64,000 bases of DNA from an uncultured Shewanella sp. (GCA_947503555.1 CANNEE010000007.1:124001-188000); one strand, 5' to 3'; counted from the stretch's first letter, positions 16,783 to 25,982 are shown. The notes: generated by a model from the letters alone, not told the origin. Made by a program: numbers and translations.

Positions 16783-18030
16783 TTACCACTTAGTTTTGGT
16801 TAAATCACACTGAATAACTTCACCACGATGGGCTGGAGTCCCAGGCTTAGCCGCCGACTCACAAAGTAGCGTGGTACCATAGTCGTTGCGTTTGTCGTGG
16901 GCATTACTGCGCGCCCAAACTGATACGATAGCTTTTTGCTCAGGCTTGGCTTCGCAGCTACCATCGACTTCAAAGGCATGAATAGTATTTTGGTGGAAAT
17001 ACAATAATGGATCTTGCTCTGCACTTCCCGCTAACCACATGGTATGTTCATTTTGCTGACCCGCATCGAACTGTACGCGGCGCATCTTGTCATCTTCTTT
17101 AACTGTCTTTAGCAATGGCGAGTCTTCTCTAATCGCGAAGCTCTTAAACTCGCTAGCACAAGCAGGCTTGCGCATATTGTAGTAAATCTCAGCAATTGCA
17201 TGATTATGGTAAGGATAAAGAGTATCGACAGACTGAGCCGTCATCCCCACTTCAGCTCCCACTTTTTCACCATTAATCTCATCGATTCTTAATAGTCCCC
17301 AATGGCCAAAAATCTCTGCATAGGCATAGCCACCACGGATATTATTAAAGTTCTTATCATTACGCTTACTCTCTTCCCCATACATAGGGAACCAGCCTGC
17401 TGCTGCCCATAGATTAGGTAGCGCATTAGCACTGATATCATAAGGGAAGGCTGACGGCATTTGGATTTCATCGCCTGTCACCATCTTGGCAAAGTTTTTA
17501 GTAAACTCTTTACCAATCTTACGCACATCTTTATTAGTTACTTTTTTATCAAAGAACTCATTAAAGGTGGTTCGCTTTAACCACTTAGCCACAGGTGAGT
17601 TTTTCTCTAGCTCTCCGCCAGGACTATAGATCCAATTGACATCTTCTCGCGCACTAAAGCACTGCTTCGCCTTGTCTGGATTATTTATCACTTGATAGAT
17701 GTTCTTCACCATAATTTTCATATCACGGCGATCCATAATGCACATCTTCTTGCCACCATCTTCAGTCGTATCGAATATAGCTTCATCTGAATTTAGGCAA
17801 TGACTCTGTTCACCATTGGTGAGAGCTTTGGCATAAGCTTCTAAGTAAGTTAATGTCTCTTTCCAAAGAATATCGACATACTTTTGATCTGCTTTAGAAT
17901 ACTTTGCCGGTGCAGTTAAGCACTTAAATTCGGCATCTTTTACATCATTGACATCTAAAAAGTCAGGCACATCCATGGCATTGACGCCCGCTGACATTAG
18001 CATACCCGCTAATAATGCATACTGTTTCAT
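16783..18030 (-). CDS. dddY: Periplasmic DMSP lyase, DddY type
   Basis: 415 residues, the usual DddY length. The ATG at 18030 follows AGGTG, and the signal peptide MKQYALLAGMLMSAGVNA precedes the mature protein. The metal-site motif YPYHNHAIAEIYYNM supplies His275, His277, Glu281 and Tyr283, and a later His351 in FHQNTIHAFEV completes it. The H-x-H-x3-E-x-Y spacing, and a final His about 74 residues on, match the characterised DddY enzymes. DddY cleaves dimethylsulfoniopropionate into dimethyl sulfide and acrylate in the periplasm. The neighbours (porin, tetraheme cytochrome, fumarate-reductase-like flavoprotein) suggest that acrylate is then used as an electron acceptor. An upstream regulatory module is shared with the flavoprotein operon. 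Confidence 0.88.
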   Translation of the reverse strand: MKQYALLAGMLMSAGVNAMDVPDFLDVNDVKDAEFKCLTAPAKYSKADQKYVDILWKETLTYLEAYAKALTNGEQSHCLNSDEAIFDTTEDGGKKMCIMDRRDMKIMVKNIYQVINNPDKAKQCFSAREDVNWIYSPGGELEKNSPVAKWLKRTTFNEFFDKKVTNKDVRKIGKEFTKNFAKMVTGDEIQMPSAFPYDISANALPNLWAAAGWFPMYGEESKRNDKNFNNIRGGYAYAEIFGHWGLLRIDEINGEKVGAEVGMTAQSVDTLYPYHNHAIAEIYYNMRKPACASEFKSFAIREDSPLLKTVKEDDKMRRVQFDAGQQNEHTMWLAGSAEQDPLLYFHQNTIHAFEVDGSCEAKPEQKAIVSVWARSNAHDKRNDYGTTLLCESAAKPGTPAHRGEVIQCDLTKTKW

Positions 18031-18171
18031 AACACCTATTCCCACTATAAATTATCATTCTTCCTTTGAATTACGCCAAAGGAAAACAGGTTATAAAAAT
18101 AAACCTTTTAAAATTATTATCGCCCGTATGTTATTGTTAACAACCAATAACACACAGGCTAATAATAAAGA

Positions 18172-18300
18172 TGGAAAGCGTTCCAAAATGCGAAAAAGTA
18201 AAGCTTTAGCAAATTCAATGTATAATCTCATTCAAAATATAGAAACTGCTCTCTATTTTTTAAACCACAAAATAGGAATTACAATTTGGAACCATTTCCA
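18172..18300 (-). promoter_or_regulatory. dddY upstream regulatory module (duplicate 1)
   Basis: Three elements occur in order. TGGAA-N4-TTCCA lies at 18172-18185, an AAAATATAGAAACTGCTCT block starts at 18234, and a second perfect TGGAA-N4-TTCCA lies at 18287-18300. The first and last are 115 bp apart, about 11 helical turns. The same elements at the same spacings precede the flavoprotein gene. It lies 142-270 bp upstream of the dddY ATG. The remaining bases of 18031-18584 hold no gene. Confidence 0.75.
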
Positions 18301-18438
18301 AATAAAATTTAGTTTATGAGAAATTAAAACAATAACAACTAAAAAAGATAAACATGAATAACCTGGTTAAAGAAATTATTAACCCTAAAACACAGAAATT
18401 AAGTAGCTTGAATTGCCGATATGGTAAACAAGAAAAGC

Positions 18439-18470
18439 CCTCTTCTTTAGCGAAAGGAATAAAGAAGAGG
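18439..18470 (-). terminator. Terminator of the flavoprotein-cytochrome operon
   Basis: CCTCTTCTTT pairs with AAAGAAGAGG. On the minus strand the stem is followed by GCTTTTCTT. It lies 115 bp past the cytochrome stop. A smaller stem (ACGGA / TCCGT) and a CTCAGT / ACTGAG stem lie nearer the gene. Confidence 0.7.
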
Positions 18471-18584
18471 TGATCACAAAAATAGCTGACTTAACGGAAT
18501 TGATGAAATCCGTAAGCCAGCTTGTGATTAAGTCTCTCAGTTCAATACTGAGATGGAGTGCGTAAAATGAATTACGGCGATGAA

Positions 18585-18938
18585 TTAATACTGGTGCTTG
18601 TCAAACTTGAAAGTATGACAGTTTGCACAGATTGGCTTCTTCTTCTGATGCTCACCATGACACTCAACACAGGGTAAATCTTTACCATAGTGAAGGTTGT
18701 TATGTGGGTTTTGCCACAGTTCGTCACCTTCGCGAGCAGTGCGCTCAGCCAACTCATCTCTATCATGACACTCTAAGCAAGAATCATCAGAAGGATACTG
18801 TTTAGTGCCCTTGTCATGACAAGTTTTACAGCCATCTTCATAGATCCACTCATGGTATTCACGCTTATCACGAGCCTGAGCAGAAAGCGCTAGACAGCAA
18901 CCTAGTACTAATGCAAGTACGATATTGATCATTTTCAT
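18585..18938 (-). CDS. Periplasmic tetraheme cytochrome c (flavocytochrome c heme-domain type)
   Basis: 117 residues with signal peptide MKMINIVLALVLGCCLALSAQA. The mature part has four CxxCH heme sites, CKTCH, CLECH, CVECH and CANCH. Size and spacing resemble the N-terminal heme domain of Shewanella fumarate reductase FccA. Here it is a separate protein, 28 bp downstream of the flavoprotein gene in the same operon. It likely carries electrons from the membrane quinol oxidase CymA to the flavoprotein. The ATG is preceded by GAGG. Confidence 0.93.
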   Translation of the reverse strand: MKMINIVLALVLGCCLALSAQARDKREYHEWIYEDGCKTCHDKGTKQYPSDDSCLECHDRDELAERTAREGDELWQNPHNNLHYGKDLPCVECHGEHQKKKPICANCHTFKFDKHQY

Positions 18939-18966
18939 TGTTTAATTCCTCTCTATCCTGTGCTGA

Positions 18967-20487
18967 TTAGGCTTTCATCACGCTGCGAGCAGCGGTCATA
19001 CCCATTACCATACATTCAGGGATAGAGCAGCTACCTAGACGACTCACACCATGAATACCACCACAGACTTCACCTGCTGCATACAAGCCTTTGATTGGCT
19101 GACCAGTGAAGCTATCTTTAACTTCAGCTTTAGTCGTCACCTGTACACCACCTTGGCAGTAGTGAACCTTAGGCCATAGACGAACAACGGTGAACGGCGC
19201 TTCGATATACTTATCTTTCGCCTTAGTCATGTTCTTACCAAACTGCTTATCTTCACCAGACTTAACATAGGTGTTGTACTCAGCGATTTGGTCTTTCAAT
19301 GGCTGTAGCGGAACATCAAAGTGCTTAGCTAGTTCTTCAACAGTGTCAAACTTCCAACCTACGTTGTACTTGATCACTTTCTTAGTGTTTGGATGCTTCT
19401 TAGAGTGCTTATAGCTAGTGATCAGAATCGGTGGTAGTGCTTCACCTTTCTCATCACGGCATGATAGCTCAGCGTCGGCACGGGTCTTACGGTCAGCAAT
19501 TTCGTTCATGAAACGCTTACCCGTTAGACGGTTAACCGCCATAGAATGAGGGAAGTTAAAGATAGAGTAGTTAGAAACGTAACCGAAACCACCTTCATCA
19601 GGAGACGCCCAAGGACCAGACTGAATGTGAGCCATATGAACAGGAATCGCGCCCACACGGAACATCTCGTACATACCTTCACCGGTAGCACCTGGTGCGT
19701 TCGTACAACCTACTTCAGCAGTTAGCGTAGGATCTTGCGCCATACGTAGGTTAATGTTTTGTGCAAAGCCACCGGTTGCCATAATGACACCACGCTTAGC
19801 TTTAACATAAATTAATTTGCCTTTACCTTCTTCACCGAAGTAGTAGTCAGGACGGATTTTAACACCTTCTACGCTACCATCTTCAGCAAGGATGAAGCCT
19901 TCAAACTTAGAGCGGTTATGGGTTTTAACACCAATACGCTTACACTCTTTATATAGAGGCTGAGTGATACCAGCACCACAACTTACTGTAGTCTGATATG
20001 TACGAGCAACTGAGTGACCACCTAACTGCTGTAGGTATGGGTGGAACTCGGCACCAGCATCCATAGTCATCTGTAATGCTTCAACTGCATGCTCAGCAAC
20101 GTGACGAAGTAGAGGCTCATCTGCGATACCACGGCCAGACTTTAACTGGTCGTTAACCATTCTATCGACAGAATCTTTAACGCCTTCTTGCTTTTGCATT
20201 GGTGTGCCAGGTGCAGCAAACAGACCACCGTTAATTGCAGAGTTACCACCAAAGTAAGACATCTTTTCAAAGATATGAACATCTTTGGCGCCGTTACGTG
20301 TCGCTTCGATAGCAGCAGCTAGACCCGCAAACCCAGAACCAATAATTAGGACTTCAACTTCTTTGTCCCATTTCACGCCATTTGACTTCTCAGAAATTGC
20401 TAAAGCTGGTGTTGCTGCCATAGCTAAGCCAGCTGCACCCATTCCCATCATGAAGTTACGGCGGCCAAGCAGATTTTTATCACTCAT
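18967..20487 (-). CDS. Tat-exported FAD flavoprotein, fumarate-reductase-like; candidate acrylate reductase subunit
   Basis: 506 residues. It has a twin-arginine signal, GRRNFMMGMGAAG (Arg9-Arg10), and a Rossmann FAD site GSGFAGLAAA (50-59). The FccA catalytic positions are kept: Arg333 in NEIADR (proton donor), His442 in VHYCQGG and Arg483 in IHGVSRLG. It has no N-terminal heme domain. The separate tetraheme cytochrome just downstream supplies that role. Related enzymes reduce fumarate, urocanate, methacrylate or acrylate. Sitting beside dddY and sharing its upstream module, acrylate is the most likely substrate, but the sequence alone cannot separate these options. Confidence 0.9.
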   Translation of the reverse strand: MSDKNLLGRRNFMMGMGAAGLAMAATPALAISEKSNGVKWDKEVEVLIIGSGFAGLAAAIEATRNGAKDVHIFEKMSYFGGNSAINGGLFAAPGTPMQKQEGVKDSVDRMVNDQLKSGRGIADEPLLRHVAEHAVEALQMTMDAGAEFHPYLQQLGGHSVARTYQTTVSCGAGITQPLYKECKRIGVKTHNRSKFEGFILAEDGSVEGVKIRPDYYFGEEGKGKLIYVKAKRGVIMATGGFAQNINLRMAQDPTLTAEVGCTNAPGATGEGMYEMFRVGAIPVHMAHIQSGPWASPDEGGFGYVSNYSIFNFPHSMAVNRLTGKRFMNEIADRKTRADAELSCRDEKGEALPPILITSYKHSKKHPNTKKVIKYNVGWKFDTVEELAKHFDVPLQPLKDQIAEYNTYVKSGEDKQFGKNMTKAKDKYIEAPFTVVRLWPKVHYCQGGVQVTTKAEVKDSFTGQPIKGLYAAGEVCGGIHGVSRLGSCSIPECMVMGMTAARSVMKA

Positions 20488-20534
20488 CTGTTTTCACCCT
20501 TATATTGTTATAACACACAGGGTCATAATAGAAC

Positions 20535-20663
20535 TGGAACCGTTTCCAAAACGCGAGAAACCTGAAACAATCCTTAATTGAAGATTAATAGTTATTAAAA
20601 TATAGAAAGTGCTCTATATTTAAGATATTACATAGGAGCAATAACACTTTGGAACTCAGGACA
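20535..20663 (-). promoter_or_regulatory. Flavoprotein operon upstream regulatory module (duplicate 2)
   Basis: TGGAACCGTTTCCA lies at 20535-20548, an AAAATATAGAAAGTGCTCT block starts at 20597, and a TGGAA half site starts at 20650. Offsets of 62 and 53 bp are identical to the dddY module. A TAACACACAGG stretch precedes the first site in both. The module is 48-176 bp upstream of the flavoprotein ATG. The rest of 20488-21006 is AT-rich and must also hold the promoter of the divergent chemoreceptor gene. Confidence 0.75.
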
Positions 20664-21006
20664 AACTTGTCGGCGAATAACACTTTAAGGCTAAATAATA
20701 ATAACTACCATTAATAGCAACATATATAAAACCAAACAGACAATAAAAACATACTATTTATAAGATGCAAAATAAAAGCAAATTTAAAGTAGCATTATAG
20801 AGCCATTAATTAAATACAAAAAACAACTCACTTAAGAAAATGTTAAATAAGCAAACCGAATATAACTTTTATTTTAACTAAATAGCCATCAACAATCTTA
20901 ATTGAAAACATGCTCTAAAATGCTAACAAAGTGTTAACTTGCTCAAATTTTTTTGATATCTGCATGCTATGCTTAGTTAATGTCAGATCAAGGATACTGG
21001 ACAATA

Positions 21007-22914
21007 ATGAAAAACTTAGGCCTTAAGAATCTACTCCTACTCTCGGTAATACTCCTAGTTAGCTCCTCTGTTTCCATATCAAGCTACATTTTATATTTAC
21101 AAGAAAAAGAAACGCTTACAGAAAGCATAATGCGAGAAAGCAGTGGCTATGTCGCGGCAAAAGCTGCCGTTATTGAAACCATGATTAATGAGAAAGTCGG
21201 TGGCATTAATAAACTTGCAAAGCAGTTTGCTAACAAAACAGTAGTAGGTACTGAGCCAGAGATCATTGAACAAACCAAATTTTTAGCCAGTGCAATGAAC
21301 CTAGATAGCGCAGTAATAGCTTTTGAGTCTGGAGATGCCTATTGGAATATAGCCACAGAAACTTGGCCAAATCACAAATATCAAGATGATGTTAAAAGTG
21401 CTTCTTGGTATCAAGATGGCCGAAGAGCAAATGATGTTACAGTCACCAACCCCTATTTAGGTAGTGATGGTAAAGATTATTGGATCAGTATTATCGAGAA
21501 AATAAAAGGCGGCACCATTTCAGTCGATATGACTCTCGCGTTTCTCAACGAAATGGTACAAGAATCTAACGATATTCCTGGAGCCACAGCAGTCATTCTA
21601 AACCACGACACCACCTTTTTAGCTTCTTCATCCCAAGCAATCAAACTAGGAGAAAAGGGCACCGACTTTCCTTGGTTTAAAAATGCAGTAATCGAAGCAA
21701 CCAGTAAAGAGAGTGCCGCTGTTGATTACCAAATTGATAATAGCGAGAAAATCTTCTTCTCCCACCGCATTAAGGCTGGTGATAAAAATTGGTATTTTGC
21801 CATTGGCTTAGATAAGTCCATTGCCTTTGCAAAACTTACAGAATCACGCAATACCGCGATTATGATTACCATAGTGGCAACAATAATTAGTGTTATCGTA
21901 GCCTTTATGTTGATTCAGCTTCTCTATCGTCCCATCTTAGCCCTCAAGGAAACGATCATTGCTCTCTCCAGTGGCGATGGAGACCTGACTCAGCGCCTTA
22001 AAATTGAAAGTACAGATGATCTAGGTGAGATATCTCAAGGGGTGAACCTATTTATCGAAAGCTTGCAAAAAATGATGCTCGAGATCCAACAGGCTAGCCA
22101 GACTCTTCAATCCAATATTAATAATATGCGAGAAAACTCTGAAAGAAACAGCATGATTTTACAAAATCATGTCTCTGAAACCGAGCAAATCGTCACAGCA
22201 ATAGAAGAGATGAATGCGACCGCAGATTCCATGGCAAAGGATGCAGCCAATACCGCAAACTTAACTCAACAAGCAAACGACACTAGTCAAGAATCGCGTC
22301 AGAAAGTACATCAATCTCAACAGACGGTTTCCGCACTAATTCAAGATGTCGATCAATCGACTGAGGATGTCGCTAGAATGGCCGATGAAACCCAAAGTAT
22401 TAATAGTATTCTTGGTGTCATTGGCGATATTGCAGAGCAAACCAACCTGTTAGCACTCAATGCAGCGATCGAAGCCGCTAGAGCGGGTGAGCAGGGACGA
22501 GGCTTTGCTGTCGTTGCAGACGAAGTCCGCAACTTAGCTAGCCGAACTAAGGCCAGTACAGAAGAAGTTGAAGCTGCGCTAGAGCGTCTATTAAAAGGTA
22601 CTCAAGTTGTCGTGGATTCAATGGATAACACCAAAACTCGCTGCCAAGAAACAGCAAACGATGCAGGCAATGTAGAAGTCAGTTTAGATACCATGAGCAA
22701 CTATGTGAATAATATCAACGACCTCAGCACTCAAATTGCAACAGCGGCAGAAGAACAAAGCAGTGTTACCCATGAAGTTAGCCGTAATATGACTGCCATC
22801 AGTGAAATCGTTGGAGAGTTGGATAGCAATGGACAACAAGCACTGGCCGAAGCCCAGCAGGTAAGTGAAATCAATGCTCAGCTAGCGGCCATTGTGGCTC
22901 GATTTAAACTTTAA
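21007..22914 (+). CDS. Methyl-accepting chemotaxis protein with dCache-type sensor
   Basis: About 635 residues from ATG 21007 (ATG 20980 is an alternative). A first membrane helix ([20 protein letters not shown]) leads to a large periplasmic sensor with dCache features ([21 protein letters not shown] and SVDMTL). A second membrane helix, HAMP region and the signalling tip [20 protein letters not shown] follow. The Arg of the universal amino-acid motif is not apparent before WYQ, so the ligand is probably not an alpha-amino acid. It diverges from the flavoprotein operon, so it may sense DMSP, acrylate or a related electron acceptor. That is inferred from position. Confidence 0.9.
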   Translation: MKNLGLKNLLLLSVILLVSSSVSISSYILYLQEKETLTESIMRESSGYVAAKAAVIETMINEKVGGINKLAKQFANKTVVGTEPEIIEQTKFLASAMNLDSAVIAFESGDAYWNIATETWPNHKYQDDVKSASWYQDGRRANDVTVTNPYLGSDGKDYWISIIEKIKGGTISVDMTLAFLNEMVQESNDIPGATAVILNHDTTFLASSSQAIKLGEKGTDFPWFKNAVIEATSKESAAVDYQIDNSEKIFFSHRIKAGDKNWYFAIGLDKSIAFAKLTESRNTAIMITIVATIISVIVAFMLIQLLYRPILALKETIIALSSGDGDLTQRLKIESTDDLGEISQGVNLFIESLQKMMLEIQQASQTLQSNINNMRENSERNSMILQNHVSETEQIVTAIEEMNATADSMAKDAANTANLTQQANDTSQESRQKVHQSQQTVSALIQDVDQSTEDVARMADETQSINSILGVIGDIAEQTNLLALNAAIEAARAGEQGRGFAVVADEVRNLASRTKASTEEVEAALERLLKGTQVVVDSMDNTKTRCQETANDAGNVEVSLDTMSNYVNNINDLSTQIATAAEEQSSVTHEVSRNMTAISEIVGELDSNGQQALAEAQQVSEINAQLAAIVARFKL

Positions 22915-22928
22915 CTATAAAGCTCCCA

Positions 22929-22958
22929 AATGTGGTGGAAATTAAATTCCACCACATT
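22929..22958. terminator. Terminator between chemoreceptor and methyltransferase
   Basis: AATGTGGTGGAA pairs with TTCCACCACATT around ATTAAA, between two convergent genes. Confidence 0.75.
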
Positions 22959-23729
22959 CTATTTCGGCTTGGTCGCTAACAAGGAATAAACCAGCGGCAC
23001 ATTATTACCTTGATGAGGTAAAACAAAACGCCCTTCACCGTCCTCAACCAAGCCTTGAAAACAGTTATAAGGGCTATAGTCAAACTCATTCAGACGATTA
23101 ATCTGCAAACCCGCCGCAATAAGTGCATTGACCACCTCACCGAGTGAATGCGGCCAACTAATGCTGGTATATTGAGTATCATCGGCGTTTTCTGTGTAGG
23201 TTGGCTCCTGTTCTACATCTGGCTCAGATTGAGGAAAATAACTATAACCTTCCAGTAAAGCCTGTAGAGGATGAAACTCCACCATGTAAAACTGGCCACC
23301 AGGTTTTAATCTAGCAGCAATCGTTTCTGCCCAGCGAGTTAAGTCAGGCAGCCAGATAATGGCGCCATAGGAGGTATAAACGAGATCAAAGGTTTCGGTA
23401 ATATGATCTTCAATAGAATAAACATCACTACAGATAAATTGCCCATTAAGCTTGGTCTTTAAAGCTAAATGTTGAGCTTGCTCAATAGCCGTCGACGACA
23501 AGTCAACACCAGTCACCTTAGCCCCTTCTCTGGCCCATGAAAGTGTATCTAATCCAAAGTGACATTGAAGGTGCAATAGACTCTTACCCTTGACTGCTAA
23601 CTCTGACAGCTCAATGGACTGCAAGGAACTCGCCCCCTGTAAAAAGCCAGCGACATCATAAAACCTTGATTCCGTGTGAACTTGAGTCCTTGCATCCCAA
23701 GCCTGCTTATTTATAGCCAAATAATCCAC
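22959..23729 (-). CDS. Class I SAM-dependent methyltransferase
   Basis: 256 residues with start GTG 23729, preceded by AAGG and AGGAG. SAM-binding motif I reads LLHLQCHFGLDTLSWAREGA and motif II VTGVDLSSTAIEQA. Motif post-I and the acidic residue lie near ICSDVYSIED. LKPGGQFYMVEFHP follows. The substrate is unknown. It stands alone between two gaps and no co-transcribed partner is seen. Confidence 0.88.
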   Translation of the reverse strand: MDYLAINKQAWDARTQVHTESRFYDVAGFLQGASSLQSIELSELAVKGKSLLHLQCHFGLDTLSWAREGAKVTGVDLSSTAIEQAQHLALKTKLNGQFICSDVYSIEDHITETFDLVYTSYGAIIWLPDLTRWAETIAARLKPGGQFYMVEFHPLQALLEGYSYFPQSEPDVEQEPTYTENADDTQYTSISWPHSLGEVVNALIAAGLQINRLNEFDYSPYNCFQGLVEDGEGRFVLPHQGNNVPLVYSLLATKPK

Positions 23730-23920
23730 GACCTTGTTGCTCCTTTGTAAAATTCACCACTAAGTTGCCAAAATCATTAAACATTGTCACCAATTATCAA
23801 TCATACTCACTCCCTCTCCATACAATAAGAGCAATAAGCAAATAAAAACAATGTGTTACCTAAATGGCACAAGTTCTGCTTATAAGGCAATAATCATAAT
23901 AATCAATAAGGGCTTTGTTT

Positions 23921-24673
23921 ATGCTAATACGTACCAGTGTTATCGCCATCACTTCTCTCCTGCTCTCAGGTTGCATCATTAATGTCAACGGTGCCGATAT
24001 GGGACCTTTAGAACATGAATATCGAGAATTGTCACTCGATGCCAGTGCACTACAGCAGTTAATAGCGCAGACTGGTGCAGGAAAGCTCAATATTGTCGGA
24101 GCAGAAGCGCTACAACAAATCAAGGTACAAGCAGATATCTACTATCATCAAGATCAAAGCCCTGACCTGGATTTATATACAAAGGGCAAGCAAGCAATAC
24201 TTAAAGCCGAATTCAACAATAGCGTTTCCTTCGGTCGCTCCCCCTATATCGATCTAACGATTCAAGTACCCGCAGAGTTAGCACTGGATATTGACGATGG
24301 TTCAGGTGCTATCAATATTGCCAAGGTTAATGCCAATATTCAGATTGAAGATGGTTCTGGAGCTATTAACATTGTAGGTGGCCACAACTTAGCTATCGAT
24401 GATGGTTCAGGCTCAATTTCAGTTAGCCAGGTGCAAGGAAATATCACCCTAGATGATGGCTCAGGTGCAATCGACATTAACCAAGTACAAGGCAACGTTA
24501 ATATCAAAGATGGCTCTGGCAGTTTAAGCGTACGACAGGTCTTAGGCAAGGTCACCATAGACGATGGTTCTGGTGATATAGAAGTTGAACACGCTCAAGG
24601 ACTCACTATCGTCGATGCAGGTTCTGGCGATGTCCGTTTCGATAATATTAACGGCCCTGTTAGCATGCATTAA
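23921..24673 (+). CDS. Lipoprotein with seven DGSG repeats (DUF4097/beta-helix-like)
   Basis: About 250 residues from ATG 23921 (AAGGG upstream). It has a lipobox, SLLLSGC, so it is membrane-anchored in the periplasm. Residues about 120-240 contain seven imperfect repeats of 17-18 residues, each starting DDGSG, EDGSG or KDGSG and continuing AINI or SLSV. The period equals one coil of a parallel beta-helix. The repeats appear in the DNA as near 54-bp units. This is like DUF4097-type adhesin domains. Function unknown. Confidence 0.82.
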   Translation: MLIRTSVIAITSLLLSGCIINVNGADMGPLEHEYRELSLDASALQQLIAQTGAGKLNIVGAEALQQIKVQADIYYHQDQSPDLDLYTKGKQAILKAEFNNSVSFGRSPYIDLTIQVPAELALDIDDGSGAINIAKVNANIQIEDGSGAINIVGGHNLAIDDGSGSISVSQVQGNITLDDGSGAIDINQVQGNVNIKDGSGSLSVRQVLGKVTIDDGSGDIEVEHAQGLTIVDAGSGDVRFDNINGPVSMH

Positions 24674-24757
24674 TCTCTTCCCGACGCAGAGCTCACTGAT
24701 GAGAAGTATACTTACTAGTGAGCTTCTGCCCTTCAAGAAAGCTGATTAACTCACAAG

Positions 24758-25579
24758 CTATGAAGGCAAAACCACCCTCTTTGGCGCTTCACCCCAAGCA
24801 CGATAAATAAGATAAGCCACATATCCCAAGAGCCCTAAGCGCACTAATTTAATGACAGGATAATCGGCAAAGTGGTCTGAACTAGAAAATTCACTAGAGA
24901 TAAGTACCACGAATAAGAAGAGATAGAGACCAAATCTCACTTTATGGGAAAGCGGCACCAAAGCGGCATACTTACAAGCTAAATGCGCACATAACCAACC
25001 TAACATAGCGCCTATGACGACATCTTCAGGCCAATGCGCTCCAACACTGACTCGAGCCAACGCTGTACCGGTCGCAATTCCTAAACCCAACATTTTAAAC
25101 TTAACAGACAGTTCACTATGCCAGAGTAATCCTGCGGCTAAGAATACACTTGTGGTATGGGCAGAAGGAAAGCTCTCGCTATATCTTGGGTCACCAATGA
25201 TATTAAGCATTTTAAGCACTGCTGCGGGTCTGGGGGTATCAAAATAGTTCTTGGCAAGATGGACACTAATGGTGCAAATCACTACCGCTAGGAGTATACG
25301 AACACTCCATTTCGGCTGCTTTACCATAATGCCTAAGGCTAAAGTTCCTAAAAACAAACCATTACCTAATTCAGAGATAAAAGCTTGAACTCCGGCCGGA
25401 AAAACCTGTCCATAGTGGTTAATGAAGCGAAAGGCTTCTAGATTCGTCGTTTCATTAAGACAAAATAGGTGAAACAGGAACAATACAAAAAGCACTGATA
25501 AGAAATCAGATTTCTGCTGCTCGGTTATTCTGGCTTTTTGCATCTCATACTCAAGTACTAGCTTAATTGCGAACAGCAT
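24758..25579 (-). CDS. PAP2-family membrane phosphatase
   Basis: 273 residues with several membrane helices. The three phosphatase motifs are present: KNYFDTPRP (KxxxxxxRP), PSAH (variant of PSGH) and ARVSVGAHWPEDV (SRxxxxxHxxxD with Ala for Ser). PAP2 enzymes dephosphorylate lipid phosphates such as phosphatidic acid or undecaprenyl pyrophosphate. The ATG at 25579 has a weak binding site. ATG 25543 is an alternative. Confidence 0.85.
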   Translation of the reverse strand: MLFAIKLVLEYEMQKARITEQQKSDFLSVLFVLFLFHLFCLNETTNLEAFRFINHYGQVFPAGVQAFISELGNGLFLGTLALGIMVKQPKWSVRILLAVVICTISVHLAKNYFDTPRPAAVLKMLNIIGDPRYSESFPSAHTTSVFLAAGLLWHSELSVKFKMLGLGIATGTALARVSVGAHWPEDVVIGAMLGWLCAHLACKYAALVPLSHKVRFGLYLFLFVVLISSEFSSSDHFADYPVIKLVRLGLLGYVAYLIYRAWGEAPKRVVLPS

Positions 25580-25703
25580 ACTGCCGCTTTTGTCGATAAA
25601 ATGTCAACAAAATACAACTTATGTTTGATCTATTGATTACAAGAAAGCGACAAATGTCATGCTAATTGACAAATCGAGACAAAAACAAACTTGACAGAAT
25701 TTC

Positions 25704-25982
25704 TTATGAATCGGCGGTAGTCTTGGATATCAATTTGAGCTTTTGTAGTCGAGATAACTTCTTTACTTCAATTTCCCGCTTTAATGCAGCTGAGCGATCC
25801 TCTAACTCCTCTTGATAAGCTAACTCTAGCGGTCCTTTACCCCTTAAAAATTTGGCGGCTTTAGGGCCTCCAGAGGCATGCTCTTTAAAGCGGCGAATCA
25901 CATCCGTGGTCACCCCTGTATAGAGGTGACCATTGTGACAGCGGATCATATAGAGATACCAAGTCTGGCTAATTGCTGACAC
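25704..25982 (-). CDS. GIY-YIG nuclease superfamily protein (UPF0213/YhbQ type)
   Basis: 92 residues. The GIY-YIG signature is WYLYMIRC...HLYTGVTTDVIRRFKEH. The conserved GPKAAKFLRG and ALKREIEVKKLSR follow. The length fits the single-domain YhbQ group, whose biochemical role is not clear. GTG start overlaps the last base of the upstream oligopeptidase stop (TAGTG), suggesting translational coupling. Confidence 0.9.
   Translation of the reverse strand: MSAISQTWYLYMIRCHNGHLYTGVTTDVIRRFKEHASGGPKAAKFLRGKGPLELAYQEELEDRSAALKREIEVKKLSRLQKLKLISKTTADS

Noticed and set aside
17948-18319. Plus-strand open frame of 123 residues upstream of dddY
   Set aside because: It runs antisense to the dddY signal peptide and through the regulatory module. 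Composition is AT-driven and there is no binding site.
18466-18480. TGATCACA as a possible CRP site
   Set aside because: Only one half is present on either strand, and it lies next to a terminator, not a promoter.
20285-20581. Plus-strand open frame opposite the flavoprotein start
   Set aside because: It is the complement of the FAD-binding and Tat-signal region, a shadow of a real gene.
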